Of a DNA stretch of 64,000 nucleotides, positions 11,508 to 23,312 are shown piece by piece. Position numbers and translations under genes: made by a program. Origin of the DNA: Pleurostoma richardsiae (Eukaryota; Ascomycota; Sordariomycetes; Calosphaeriales; Pleurostomataceae); contig JANBVO010000030.1 in the NCBI GenBank assembly GCA_030052745.1, positions 186,001 through 250,000 on the forward strand. Reading direction: 5' to 3'. How positions within the stretch are numbered: the first letter of the stretch is position 1; every line of letters starts with the position of its first letter. The notes below the pieces were generated by a model, which saw nothing but the letters and a program-made list of their open reading frames with translations, ran no database searches and was not told the DNA's origin.

Positions 11508-13238
11508 ATGTCCGGTTCCACCTTACCTGTTAGTACAGGTTTAGCACTTCCCTCTTTGATGCTCTTCAATGGTTCTAGTGACGACGATGCACTGACACAC
11601 GACCTCAAGCCCTGGAGGAAGTACGTGATCCTCTTTGTTGGAAGCTGGATGACATTGTCCGCCACCTTTTCGAGCACGTCCCTCCTTGCAGCAACACCGG
11701 AGATCTCCCACGATCTTTCCACGACGGTCACGATCATCAATGTTACAAATGCTTTCGTGCTTATTGCGATGGGGGGCTCTTGCCTGATCTGGTTGCCGCT
11801 GAATAACATCTTCGGTCGGAGAAGAGCCTACAATGGTGCAATCTTCGTCATGTTGGCCTGCTCTATTGGAACCGCGGTTGCGCCTGATATGGAATCCTTC
11901 ACTGCCACGAGGTTGTTGTCTGGCTTCACAGCGACATACTTGATGGTTGCAGGACAGACAATAATCGCGGACATATTCGAGCCCGTACGTGAATACCGGA
12001 TCCCTGCCTGCCCTCTGACAAGTTCCACAGTTAGTAGACAGAGTCATAACTAACTCTAAGCTGCAATACAGGTCGTCCGAGGCAGGGCCGTGGGCATCTA
12101 CATAGCCGGCTCCGTCTCCGGTCCGGGAATAGGTACGTCAGGTCCTTCTTCATAGCAGCAGTATTCGATACTGATCACACTGATTCCAGGCCCATGTGTC
12201 GGTGGAGTTATTGTCACTTTCAGCAGCTGGCGTGTCATCTATTGGGTTCAGGTCGCCATGGCAGGTCTTGGACTTGTTCTATCACTGCTTCTCGTTCCCG
12301 ACATCCCACATAAACTTGACGATGGTTACGATACGAAGGAGGAAGTTATACCCTCGACACGCAAATACATCGAACACTTCAATCCGTCAAGAATATTCAA
12401 GCAGTTTCTGGTTCGCGACATCATTCTCGTGGTAAGATGTCACCATTGATAATCTTGTATACATCACTTGCAAGTTGCTGACTCGTCACAGTACCTGACC
12501 TGCGGCTTGCTCTCGGCAACACAATATGGACTTCTCACGTCAGTGCGCCATGTAGTGAACCCCAGATTCAACCTAACCTCCCCATTAGTCAGCGGACTAT
12601 TTTATATTTCCCCTGGGATAGGTTTTCTCATTGGCAGCGTGGTTGGAGGTCGACTATCTGATCGTACTGTTAAGAGATATATAAGGGAAAGAGGAGGTGT
12701 ACGCCTGCCCAAGGATAGACTTAACAGCGGTCTATCGACCCTGTTCGGCATACTTCCGATATCAGTACTACTCTACGCATGGGGGTTGCAGAAAAGGTTC
12801 GGCGGCCTCGCTTTGCCACTTGTTGCCGCTTTTTGGGTCGGAATTGGCTTAATGGGCACATTGAGTGGACTCTACACATATACAGCTGGTAAGTAGGCAA
12901 GGTCAAGAAGCTTTAGTAGTTCAACACCATTGACAGGCCACAGAGGTATCTCCTAGAGAGAGGACGGAAGTTATCTGCGGCAAATACGTGGTGCAATACA
13001 CGCTTGCGGCAGGCAGCACCGCTGCGATCGTGCCTCTAATAGACGCCGTTGGCGTCGGGTGGTCTTTCACTATTCGTAAGTCATTGGTTGCCAAGTATAT
13101 CAGCCATGCAGCTTGCATCACCTATCTGACGAGCCACCAGTCATGGTACTAGATCTTCTGGGGGGATTGTTTATTCTGATCGTCACAGGGTTCACACTCC
13201 CCTGGCGAAAGTCAGATGGGAGAGAAGATCGAAGCTGA
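11508..13238 (+). CDS. MFS transporter, DHA1-like drug/polyamine type
   Basis: Plasma-membrane transporter of 468 aa. Exons are 11508-11984, 12072-12132, 12190-12431, 12492-12888, 12944-13075 and 13141-13238; phases close exactly. The cytosolic N-terminus is followed by YVILFVGSWMTLSATFSSTS as the first helix. Then comes the MFS motif-A region LNNIFGRRRAY, with helices in the usual order, the GSVSGPGIGPCVGGVIV glycine-rich helix, SSWRVIYWVQ, and a second-half loop GGRLSDRTVKRY. It resembles DHA1-type efflux permeases of fungal drug and metabolite resistance. At 468 aa it is near the lower end for the family. The tail after the last helix is short (LPWRKSDGREDRS). It is likely controlled by the divergent Zn2Cys6 protein. 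The substrate is unknown. Confidence 0.88.
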
Positions 13239-14394
13239 AGAAAGCAAATCCATACATCGCTGTCCAAATAAATAGCAGCTTGAAATGATAAGCCTGCCAA
13301 TGGCTTAGCTATGTTCATTGGTCTGATATAGTAGTTTCCGGTCAACAGCAAGCGTTTCCGGACGAGGATGAATGATAGCGACGTGGAGCGTGGTTTTGTA
13401 GACTGCTGTCATCATCCCATCAATCTTACTCTATTACCTGCTTCTATCTGAGACGGGTACTCAATGATGGATATAAAGCAAACTTTAGGTTGAGCTTATT
13501 GACGTTTGGAGTCGCCAACGTACCTGCTGTGAACCTGCCAACAAAGACAAATTCTCATCATATCACAGCCTCATCAGTGGATTGCTTCCCTCATCACTTT
13601 TGAACAATTCCACATGCGAAGCTGGAGCATGCAACTCCAGCCCGGTGTTGTTGTCAAAGGAGCCGGGGTCCAAGTGCTGACTGTGGAGATGTGAACGAGC
13701 CAATGGCGCGAACCACTTGAGGAATCACACTACCAAATTGGGAAATGTCCCACGACAAGCTCGGCTCCCCTTCATGTAAGATGCCGCAAGCCACAAGCGA
13801 TTCCATCGCAAGCCCCCCGGCAGTCCGCTCGTTTATCACAGCAGGGGTTTGCTGACAGATAGATTAGGCATGCCTTGTCCCGGATGGAGTTAGTCCTTGC
13901 GACTACCGAAGCCTGACTGAGCCTGCAGCTAGGGAGTTATCAAATCAAGAGGCACCGCCTCGTTCTCCATATGCAACTTCTTGCGCGCTGAGGACGCCGG
14001 CGACCAATGATTGAAAGGGTATTCAAGGGCTGAGGCTGCACGAGAAACGGCAACCATGTCTTCGTGATATCCTGCTTACTGGGAGGGCGATCAGTGCTCT
14101 ATTTTCGGACCCTAGATTCAGCTCTTCACCTCGGGAGGGATCGCAACATGCCATCAGAGCGTCCAGCTCCAGAGTCTGACAATTATTCAGGCTACAGGGG
14201 TTATTTTTCAAGCTTGGGGGTTGAATACTTAAAGCAGCTCGAAATCAGGTCGACGGTCTTGTCCGAGAAACATCCAGTCTCCCTCCACATCAAACCCAGT
14301 TCCTGACAACCATTTCCTACCTGACTACCGATCTTCCCATCACAGTAATCTTCGCTGTCAACACCTTACTCAGATATCAAGACACATTACCAAC
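13239..14394. other. Intergenic, no gene recognised
   Basis: The sequence is AT-richer than the neighbouring genes. It holds the 3' end of the transporter transcript and the promoter of the DUF1223 gene. No RNA gene or repeat was seen. Confidence 0.5.
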
Positions 14395-15168
14395 ATGGCA
14401 TCCGCCTTCCGCAAGCTCTTCCGCCGCAAGAAGCAGCCGCCCCTGGTCTGCTCCGTCCAGCTCGACCTCGACCACGACCCCAACCACCAGCACACGGCCG
14501 CCTGCTTCATCGACTTCGAACCCCTCGCCGTCGTCGAGCTCTTCCAGTCCCAGGGCTGCCAGTCCTGCCCGCCTGCCATCCCCGGCATTCTCGAGGGCAC
14601 CAACCATCCCAACCTGCAGCTGCTCTCGTACAATGTGACCCTCTTCGACCACCTCGGCTGGAAGGACACCTTCGCCACCCCGCAGTGGGACGCTCGCCAG
14701 CGCGCCTACGTCAAGAAGTGGGGACGCAATAGCTTGTACACACCTATGGTGGTCGTCAATGGCATCGCCGACGGCAGTGGCGCCGGCGGCAAGGACGAGG
14801 TGGCCAACATCGCGAGCCAGGCGCGCAGCGGGCTGAAGGCCGCCATGGACTGGCACATCTACGTTGACGCCAACGACACCGACGTGCGCATCGACTCGGA
14901 CAAGCAGGAGATTGAGCCCCACGACATCCTTCTCGTCGTGTTCGACACCAAAAGCGAGAAGGTCAAGGTTGGCAAAGGTCCCAACAAGGGGAAGAAGATC
15001 GAGCACCGGAACGTGGTTAAGGAGGTTACAAAGATCGGCGAGTGGACTGGCGGTACCGTGGTCGTGCCTCTCCCAGCATCGCGATCATCCATGGCTCCGG
15101 GTTTGGGGGCTGTCGCCATGGTCCAAGCTGGCCAGGGAGGCCCGATAGTTGCTGCGGCGAAGCTGTAA
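14395..15168 (+). CDS. DUF1223 thioredoxin-fold protein
   Basis: Intronless, 257 aa. It begins with a basic segment (FRKLFRRKKQPP) rather than a signal peptide. The DUF1223 core follows: VVELFQSQGCQSCPPA with a CxxC redox-type pair near residues 58-61, then LLSYNVTLFDHLGWKDTFA, RQRAYVKKWG and YTPMVVVNG. This is the usual order in bacterial and fungal DUF1223 proteins, which adopt a thioredoxin-like fold. A C-terminal beta-rich extension follows, with a lysine-rich patch KVKVGKGPNKGKK. Bacterial relatives are often exported, but this one looks intracellular. The biochemical role is unknown; the CxxC pair suggests thiol-disulfide or metal chemistry. Confidence 0.88.
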   Translation: MASAFRKLFRRKKQPPLVCSVQLDLDHDPNHQHTAACFIDFEPLAVVELFQSQGCQSCPPAIPGILEGTNHPNLQLLSYNVTLFDHLGWKDTFATPQWDARQRAYVKKWGRNSLYTPMVVVNGIADGSGAGGKDEVANIASQARSGLKAAMDWHIYVDANDTDVRIDSDKQEIEPHDILLVVFDTKSEKVKVGKGPNKGKKIEHRNVVKEVTKIGEWTGGTVVVPLPASRSSMAPGLGAVAMVQAGQGGPIVAAAKL

Positions 15169-15954
15169 GGCTGTTTATCTAGAAGGATTTCCGTCCTGGC
15201 CTGTTGCCATGTGCCTAGACTGTCTTCTCGATGCATTTCCATAGTCCGACTCATGCTCCACCAATGATCTAAGTTTCCATTGTACTGTTTCAGCAAGTAG
15301 CTCAATATCAAATGAAACTCGTGTAATGTTCTCCAGCGCGGCACCTTGAACTTGTGTCGTTGATCAGTCTCTTCTAGACAAGGGAAATCGGGAAGACGTA
15401 ATCGTATCTCTCCACGCGTCCTGCTTGCTATGATTGACTGGGTATCTGAAGAGTCCAAAGCACGTTTCGACACTGTTTGGAGAGTTGTGCTTCTGTGACG
15501 CCAAGATACTGGGCAACGTCTTGGCTCTATCATCTTTAGGGGCTCTCAGACTTCGTTTGATCGCACCAGCACGTTGAAACTGCATAACAAATGTCAAAAA
15601 GGCCTCGTTTTTGTCAATAAACTTCGACTTTGAAGTTTCTGCCATCTCGGACCGTCCAGGGGTGCTGTCGGATCTACCTGCCAAGGAATATCGGCGAGAA
15701 TCAGATGTGCATCAGCCTCACTGAACGAGTCTCGGGCCCCTCGTTGACTTGGTTAGTTATAGTAATTACTTCTCAAAGCCCGATAAAACATAGGAGCTTC
15801 CCGGGTTGTAGGCTTATATGGTCCCCATCTTCAGTCTCATTTTGTGGTCCCCATTATTTTGCCGAAGCTTGACAGTTCTTCTTTTGGCCGGTCCATCTGA
15901 AGTCTGCATTCCCTTTCCTTGGTCAGAGTTGCCGATCAGCTTCACTCTTGAAAA
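15169..15954. other. Intergenic, no gene recognised
   Basis: It holds the 3' end of the DUF1223 gene and the upstream region of a hypothetical gene. The short leftward frames here have no recognisable content. Confidence 0.5.
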
Positions 15955-16723
15955 ATGCGTCTAAGCAACTTCCTTCCTCTGGTTGTCATGGGTTTATGGC
16001 AAGTGGGAACGTGCGAGCTGCACGAGGATCGGAACCTTGCGCGAAGCTTCCTCGTACGTTTTCAGCCAACCTGCTTTCAGACTTCACCGTCCCATTTCAC
16101 CACGACATGTCGATAAAATTCACGGAGCTGACATAACTATGAAGGGTGGGCTCACCAACAAGGCAGCCTCGATCGTCCGCTCTCACCAAGCTCCTACTGC
16201 ACGACAGCTCGGGTCCTTGGATGGCAGACACAAGGTGGGAAGGGACACTCCAAATACTGCGGCGACAAGCAAGCGCCAAAGCGAGCTTAGCCTTGTCGAC
16301 CTTCTACTTGGTGGGGGCAGGGGCGCAAATGCACAGGGTGGGACGCGGACGAGCCAGTCTCTTGAAAGCTTTCTGGCCGCTGTCCAAGCTGCAACAAGGA
16401 ACAATACTGCTTCTGCAAATAGCACGGCAGCAGTGAATGCAACTGCGAGTGCAGATGTTGAAAGTGGAGAGACTGTGACGGCGGAACCGGCCACGAATGT
16501 CGAGGAAGTCGCTGGAGCTGAAGGCGATGCCGCCGCTGAAGAGACATCTGCTGAGGATATTGTTGCAGTCGAAGAGTCGGAGCAGTTCAGCGAAGATGCT
16601 GGCATCACCGTCGGCGCAGATGGCAAGGCAAAGAACCTCGGTGGGAATCTTGGGATAACTCTGGGCTCGGATGGCAGCACCTCCGTCGGTGGGGAGAACG
16701 GCATCAACATCAGTCCCGCTTAG
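15955..16723 (+). CDS. Hypothetical Ala/Glu-rich protein with C-terminal Gly repeats
   Basis: The downstream exon is open to 16723 and looks genuine. It has a Q-rich stretch, an N-glycosylation-rich Ala/Thr/Asn segment (NNTASANSTAAVNATAS), an acidic Ala/Glu segment, then two tandem glycine repeats (GITVGADGKAKNLGGNLG and GITLGSDGSTSVGGENG) ending NISPA. A short upstream exon starting at 15955 (MRLSNFLPLVVM) would give a hydrophobic, secretion-type start. Several donor and acceptor pairs between 15992 and 16144 restore the frame, and I cannot choose among them. Without that exon the first ATG is at 16139. Glycine-repeat tails like this occur in secreted or wall-associated fungal proteins, so secretion is likely but inferred. 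No enzymatic domain is visible. Confidence 0.55.
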
Positions 16724-18294
16724 CCTCAGTAGAGGCTACGACCGTGCCTCGTACCGGATAGCGGGGAACAAAACAATGGGACGTTGCACGCAAGAGACAG
16801 TCTCTACGAGAGTCCCGACTCACCTTTCATGTAGTAAATCCGCAAAGCTCTTCTCACCTGAAACAACTGGCAATCATGCTAGTCTACAGACTCCGAATTC
16901 ATGGCCGCCCGCTTATATTGAGGTCGAGTTTTCCATGAAAAGGGACCGGGAGAAGTCGTCGTGGACGTCTCTCATCTGTTCAACTGTACACCGCAGATTG
17001 CCATTGCCAGTGGGCCATGAACTGACCAGCGCAGTCATCCGAGGGTTTTGGGGGGCTGAAAAGGGCTTCTTGCTTTAAGCTCATTTGGGCCACCAGGGTG
17101 TGCTCTGTTACCCCTGAGCGGCCGCTTTGGCGCCAGCTCTCGCCAATTACTAGCCATTCGATGCTTTTTGACTGCGACAAGCCCAGCTCTCGCCTTTTGC
17201 TGTGGTGGCGCCAAGGCGCCTGTGCTGTCAGCCCGGCCGGTTCCTGAAACCCCACAAAGAAGCGATCTGACTCCGTACAACGGGACAGGATGACAGCAGC
17301 GGTGCCCAGCACACAGACCCAAGCCATGTCTAGAAAGGTGACGATGGTGGCGCCGAGGCTTCCCCTTATCGCGGCTAACAGCCGGATCACTCAGGGGGCT
17401 GACATGACCTTCCTAGATCTCCCGGGCGAAGCGGAAACCACCCGCAATTGCCGGGGAACGCCTCGTTGCATTAGGGCTTACCCACATCTGGATATGCAGC
17501 ACAAATCAGCATGACATCTCAGGCACCCCGCGTGATTCTCCCCTGGTGGAGACCATGGAGCGTTTCATCCGATAATGTGTGGGAGCCAGACAGGAAGGAC
17601 TTTGGAGCACGAGGCTAAAACATCCTTCTTTTGACGCCGACTACCTTGGGTTGGCGTTCTCGAAGGTTACATCTCTTGCTTTCCATTCGGTCCTTTCGAC
17701 GAAGGCTTTCTGAGGGCGGGCAGAAACCCCTCTTGCGGCCCTAGAAGCGCGCTTTAGGCATGTCGCCTTGTTGGGAATAGGGTTGCCCCTGAACAAGCTT
17801 TCGAGCATCACCTTATCCCTCACCGAGTGCGAAACTGACGGGCCAGACTCCACTCTTCGGCGGACTGCCAGTCCACCCTTTCATCTCAACTTCTACAGAG
17901 TACAACCCTGGCCGTTCGTAAACTGTAACAATATCATGACTTATTTCTGGCTTGTAGCATCACAGCGTGGTATTCAGTGGTCACCTCGTGGCACTAGCTA
18001 TCGGACCGTCGCGTTACCCCGCGATCCCTAGGCCAGCTTCGGCATGGAGGCGTTGAGCAGAGTGACCGGCGTGGCCGGCCGTGCTGGGCGGTACTCACGC
18101 GGATATGTCGTTGTTTCATTCTAGGCCTTGTCTCGGTCTGACTGCTCCACCATTGGCTATTGGCGATGGGGGTTCCGCTCCTCAGGTTCAGCCTCCCTGA
18201 CTCCGTGAAACAGCTATATAGGGAGCCATGAAGTCATGTTTCCTGTCAGCCGGGATGCTTCGATGACAGGATCGTCGCTCTGACTACCGCGAAT
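16724..18294. other. Intergenic, no gene recognised
   Basis: This 1.6-kb gap holds no frame I trust. It contains the promoter of the GH71 gene at its right end. Confidence 0.5.
18214..18220 (+). promoter_or_regulatory. Probable TATA box of the GH71 gene
   Basis: CTATATA lies about 75 nt upstream of the GH71 start codon, a normal distance for a strongly expressed fungal secreted enzyme. An out-of-context ATG at 18228 lies between the box and the gene start. Confidence 0.45.
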
Positions 18295-20443
18295 ATGATG
18301 CTCGCTTCCATGTTCTTTGCTTTCGTTTCTACGGCTTGCCTATGGGCGGCTTCTCTTACACAGGCGGCGCCTGCAAGTGCTGGCTCGCTTGCAGTCACGA
18401 AACGAGCCACAGGTGACAGGCTGGTGTTCTGCCACTTCATGGTGTGTTCCCATCCTTCTCTCCTCCTAAGAGTGTGGCTAACGCCGCCTCCAGATCGGCA
18501 TCGTCAGTGACCGGACAAGCTCTGCCGACTATGACGCGGATATGCAGCGGGCCAAGTCGCTCGGGATCGACGCCTTTGCCCTGAACATCGGTGTGGACTC
18601 CTACACCGACACCCAGCTGGGTTACGCCTACGACTCCGCGGATCAGAACGGGATGAAAGTCTTCATATCGTTCGACTTCAACTGGTACCACGCTGGATCA
18701 GACGCCGCGGCAGTCGGGCAGATGATCGCCAAGTATGCGAGCAAGCCGGCCCAGCTCATGGTTGACGAGAAGGTCTTTGCTTCTTCCTTCGCCGGCGACG
18801 GACTTGATGTCACCACGATGAGGTCCTCCGCGGGCACAGATGTGTTCTGGGCCCCGAATTTTCACCCGGACCAGACGGCGGACCCGAGCGCGATCGACGC
18901 GGCGCTGAACTGGATGGTATGTTGCTCTTCCTCCGAAACCTCTTCTTCATCAAGCAACTGACAGGACATGGCAGGCCTGGGACAACAATGGAAACAACAA
19001 GGCGCCTACTGTAGGTGCGAACGTGACGGTCGAAGATGGTGATACTTCATATCAGAATTGGCTTGGGACTAAGCCATACATTGCTCGTAAGTCTGTCCTT
19101 ATGTTGTGTCCCTTGAGAACAGTCAGCTTACTGTCGTTGTTCAGCGGTATCTGCGTGGTTCTTCACCCACTTTGGCCCCGAAGTATCCTACTCCAAGAAC
19201 TGGGTCTTCCCGGGCGACCTTCTATGGTACCGCCGGTGGAACGATATCCTCTCCATGCAGCCACGGTTCCTCGAGATCATCACCTGGAACGACTACGGCG
19301 AGTCGCACTATATCGGCCCCTTATCTTCTAAGCATTATGACGATGGAAACTCCAAGTGGACCAATGACATGTAAGTGCAGCTCAACTTGACCATCGCACG
19401 GGGGTCCTGTAATTCCTGACTGACAACGTGGACGCAGGCCTCACGACGGCTGGCTCGACATGGCGAAGCCCTACATAGCTGCCTACCATGACGGCGCCTC
19501 GTCAGTTGACTCGTACATCACGACCGATCAGGTCGTCTACTGGTATCGCCCGACACTTCGCACCCTTGACTGCGATGCCACGGACACGACCATGGTCACG
19601 GCGAACAACGACAGCGGCAATTACTTCGAGGGCAAACCCAACGGCTGGGAGAGCATGTCCGACTCCGTCTTCGTGGTGACCCTCCTCACCTCAGCCGGCA
19701 ATATCTCTGTCACGTCCGGAGATAACACTGTCCAGACGTTCACTGCGCCGGCCGGCGCTGCAGCATTCTCCGTGCCCATGGCAGTCGGCAAGCAGCAGTT
19801 CTTGCTGAAACGCGGCACGACCACCGTCCTCAGCGGGACGTCGCTGAAGGACATATCCAGCGAGTGCATCTGCGGCATCTACAATTTCAATGCCTACGTT
19901 GGCACCCTCCCTGATGGTGAATCTGATCCTCTCGGGGCCGACGGCCTCGCATCCTTGACCGCGGGCTTGCACGTTACGACCTGCCAGGCCACCCCGTCTC
20001 TCGGCACCGCCACCGGCGGCTCTGGGTCAACCACAGCGCCGGCCACGACAGCAACTGCCACAACAGCACCGGCTTCCACCACTACTCCTGGGGGCGGGGC
20101 AACCCCGACAAGCAAGCCGGCGACCACCACTCCGCCCGTGACGACGACGCCAACGACGGCCACCTCATCCGTAGCACCGTCGTCGACCGGCACCTGCAAC
20201 CGCGGCACGACGGCTGCCGGCGTGTCGGACAACCTGCTGGGCCTCTGCGATTTCGCGTGCAACCACGGATACTGCCCGGCCGGGCCTTGCGTATGCACAT
20301 CGTACGGCACGCCGGCCTACACGCCGGAGACGGCGCCGCCGGGATGCCCACTAGATGGCGAGGATGATAGCTACCTGGGGCTCTGCAGCTTCGACTGCGC
20401 GCGCGGGTACTGCCCATCGACGGCCTGCAAGTCGAGCTGCTAA
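18295..20443 (+). CDS. GH71 alpha-1,3-glucanase (mutanase) with Cys-rich C-terminal modules
   Basis: Secreted glycoside hydrolase of 637 aa. Exons are 18295-18441, 18494-18916, 18975-19086, 19145-19370 and 19438-20443. A signal peptide (MMLASMFFAFVSTACLWAAS) is followed by a KR dibasic site. The GH71 domain follows: HFMIGIVSDR, AKSLGIDAFALNIG, VFISFDFNWYHAGSDA, LMVDEKVFASSFAGDGLD, WFFTHFGPE, and ITWNDYGESHYIGPL. A beta-rich accessory domain comes next. After it are a Thr/Pro linker of about 60 residues and a Cys-rich tail with two copies of an LCxFxCxxGYCPxxxC module. It should hydrolyse alpha-1,3-glucan of fungal cell walls, for self remodelling or against other fungi. Either of the first two methionines could be the start. 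Confidence 0.93.
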
Positions 20444-21032
20444 GACCTCTGAAAGGCGTGATGTCGCGCGGCTTGATGCGACGAGCTTCTTCGGCATGTT
20501 CTCTTCGACATTGTATATAGTTACCATCTTCAAACTGTATGTAGCTTTTGCTCAGATACCGCCAGGTGTGGTACCTGCGTACCATTAACTCTGTCATGCT
20601 TCTTCGAGGCGGCCATACACGGAGCGGTATAGCCTGTCTTGCCTTTGTAACAATGAGTAATTCTCTCATCTTGGAAAGACTCACTAATCGTCATTTCACG
20701 AGCCTAAGTGACACCGTCCGAAACCGACCTCGTATCCCACGACAATGGAAGCTGAACACCGTTTTAGGCTTTTTAAGATTGCGCTGAACCGCTCGAGTCG
20801 GGGTCCCGGACCCTGGCGCTACCGCTGCCCGTCGTGCCGCCAGCTGCTTAGCGGCCTTGCCGGCGTCAGGGGAGTATTAGGATGGTGGGTCTGTATCGAG
20901 AAGATAACGTCGATATCATAAGATTAGACGCTCATTTAAAGCAGAGTTTTCCCCTTAGAATAACGGATACCGTAGCCCCTTCCTCTGGCAATCCTTACAA
21001 CCCCTGTCAGCAAGCAGCACTTGGGGGAAAAT
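20444..21032. other. Intergenic, no gene recognised
   Basis: It holds the 3' end of the GH71 gene and the promoter of the cutinase-like gene. No other feature was seen. Confidence 0.5.
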
Positions 21033-22404
21033 ATGGGCTTCGCTGCTGCTGCTGCTCTGCTCCTGACCCTCGGCCTCTCGGCCGCCCCGGCGCGGGCTCT
21101 TGGCACCGACCTCACCGAGGAGCAGCTCGCCAGCCAACGCCGGGCCGAGGCTGCCCGGGACCTCGCCGCGCGCGCCGAAGGCTGCGACGACGTGCACATC
21201 TTCCTGGCGCGCGGCAACAACGAGCCGTACCCGGGCCGGCAGCGCAACATCGTCAACGACATCTGTGGCAAGCTCGACAATTGCGGCTATGAGGACATTT
21301 ACTTCACCGCCGGCGAGGAGCAGGTCTACTGCGACACCGTCCACCAAGGCGCCCTCAATGGCCAGGCGCAGATCATCAACTACGCCGTGCGCTGCCCGGA
21401 CTCTCTCCTCGCGCTGAGCGGGTACTCTCAGGGTGCTCAAATTGTCGGTGACATCCTCGGCGGCGATGGCGACGCGACCATCTTCAACTGTGCCGTGTGG
21501 ACGACTACCGGCTTGTCCGTGACCTCAGACGTCGGAGAGCGAAGTAAGTAAACAAACGCCCTTCCCCCACCCTTTCCTTGTTTTCAACCGTCCACCTTCG
21601 CCTCTCTCGTGTTATATCAATCATGCCAATAATCTCTCCTCTTCCCCCGCTCCAGTCAAAGCCGCCATCATCTTCGGCGACGTCCGCCACACCGCCGGCC
21701 AGTCCTACAACGTCCTTGACGGCGCCGACAAGGATGGCCTGATCCCCCGCAGCGGGTCCCTCCTCAGCAGCCTGAACGAGTGGTCCGACCGGCTGCGGTC
21801 CTACTGCGCCGCCGAGGACCCCATCTGCGCCAGCGGGGACAACGTCACCGACCACCTTAACTACTTCGACCTGTACTCGGAACAGGCCGCCGAGTGGGTC
21901 ATCTCCAAGCTGGGCGTGAGCACCGTCGCGACGGCCACCGCCTGGGCGCTGCCCACGTCCATCTCCGGCAAGGTCGAGCCGTACTCCGGGACGAGCTACA
22001 CGACCACGGACCACCCGACACCGTCGGTCACGCCGGACCTGGACGTGGTGATCAGCAGCACTGCTGCCGCCTCGTCGTCGTCCAGTGCCTCTTCCTCGGC
22101 TTCTCCCTCCTCGTCGTCGGCTCTTGCTTCTTCGTCGGCCTCCGCTTCCTCCTCCGGCTCCTCCGGCCGGACCAATGCCTCTTCATCGGCCACGGCGACA
22201 TTGTCGACCTCGGGGTTGACAGCCTCCTCGGGCGTTGCTACTACCACTTCGGCGGTGACCTCTGCGTCCGCCGCCACAGGCACTACCAGCGCCGCCGCCA
22301 GCTCGTCTAGCAGCACCTCGACGAGTGCTGCCGGCCGGATGGCCTTCAATCTCATCGTCGGTGGTGGTGTCGCCGTGGCGGCTCTGGTCAGTGTCATCAT
22401 TTGA
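21033..22404 (+). CDS. CE5 cutinase/acetylxylan-esterase-like, GPI-anchored
   Basis: Secreted serine esterase of 419 aa. Exons are 21033-21543 and 21656-22404. The first true ATG gives a strong signal peptide (MGFAAAAALLLTLGLSAAPA). The CE5 alpha/beta-hydrolase domain has the nucleophile elbow LSGYSQGAQIV near residue 135, a downstream catalytic Asp region (CASGDNVTDHLNY) and a candidate catalytic His in that same stretch. Conserved Cys pairs flank the core. Beyond about residue 290 is a long Ser/Ala/Thr-rich region. The protein ends in a hydrophobic tail (AFNLIVGGGVAVAALVSVII), the arrangement of a GPI-anchoring signal. So the enzyme is probably tethered to the membrane or wall instead of released, unlike classical cutinases of about 200 aa. 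The substrate (cutin, acetylxylan or other ester) is undetermined. Confidence 0.9.
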
Positions 22405-23312
22405 GCAGTTCAGTGGATCTTTGGCATATCTTCTCGATGGGTCGTCACACTGGAAGGAACATGCAGTATATACTGTAAGAGAGGAGGTTTATAGAGTGTA
22501 TAGAGCACAATCAGACGTCATAATTCTGCCTCCTTTGCTTCTGAGCTAGTTTGTAGCCTTGACAAACAGACTCTCGATTGTTCGCAACATCCAGCCCACG
22601 ATTTGGTGGAATAGAGCGGGAGGTGTTAGGTCATTTGGACAAAGCGGAACCATTTGAGGCTGATGTTGGTCGGGTCTTGCTCTATAAGCGACGATTTGTG
22701 CGCACGGTGTCTCAACACAGCCATACCTCGGAAGAGCACGAAACGAGAGGATGGAGCCTGTGGGCAGAGAGGCTGGACCTCACTCACATGATATAAGGTA
22801 CTGATGCTTGCATGACGAGATCTCATTTTGTACCTATTTATGCTCGGCCGCACCAACGATGTTCGGCTTGATCGAGCCGGCCACAATGCTCGAGGATGAT
22901 GACAAGGGACGACAACAGGCTATGGCAGGGATAGGGCCACTGATATGGCAAGAACAACAAAAAGTAGCGGCAGAACAAGACTCAGCCATGCGGGTAGGGC
23001 CATTGAGCGCATGTCGCTTTTCGCCGTCGAGGCAGCGTACAGCTGGCTGGCCTAGCCCGCCTCGACAGCCGACGAGCGACCCGACTTACGTTCCCAGGCC
23101 GTTGCCCTCACATATCGGGCAGTCCTTCCTTCACAGGTGATGATCATGACAAGAGGGTTCATGAGACACGGCTCACGTCTATCGTAGGAGGTTAGTTAGC
23201 TGGCCGGTGATGGTGCTCGATGATCGGCGAAACGTTACCTTTGGGAGTATACTCATCGAAATGGCGTGCATTTTGTGTCATATGAGAACGCGGAACCTGT
23301 GCTCTCCGTGCT
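22405..23312. other. Intergenic, no gene recognised
   Basis: It lies between the 3' ends of the cutinase-like gene and the Est1-type gene. No coding or RNA feature was recognised. Confidence 0.5.
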
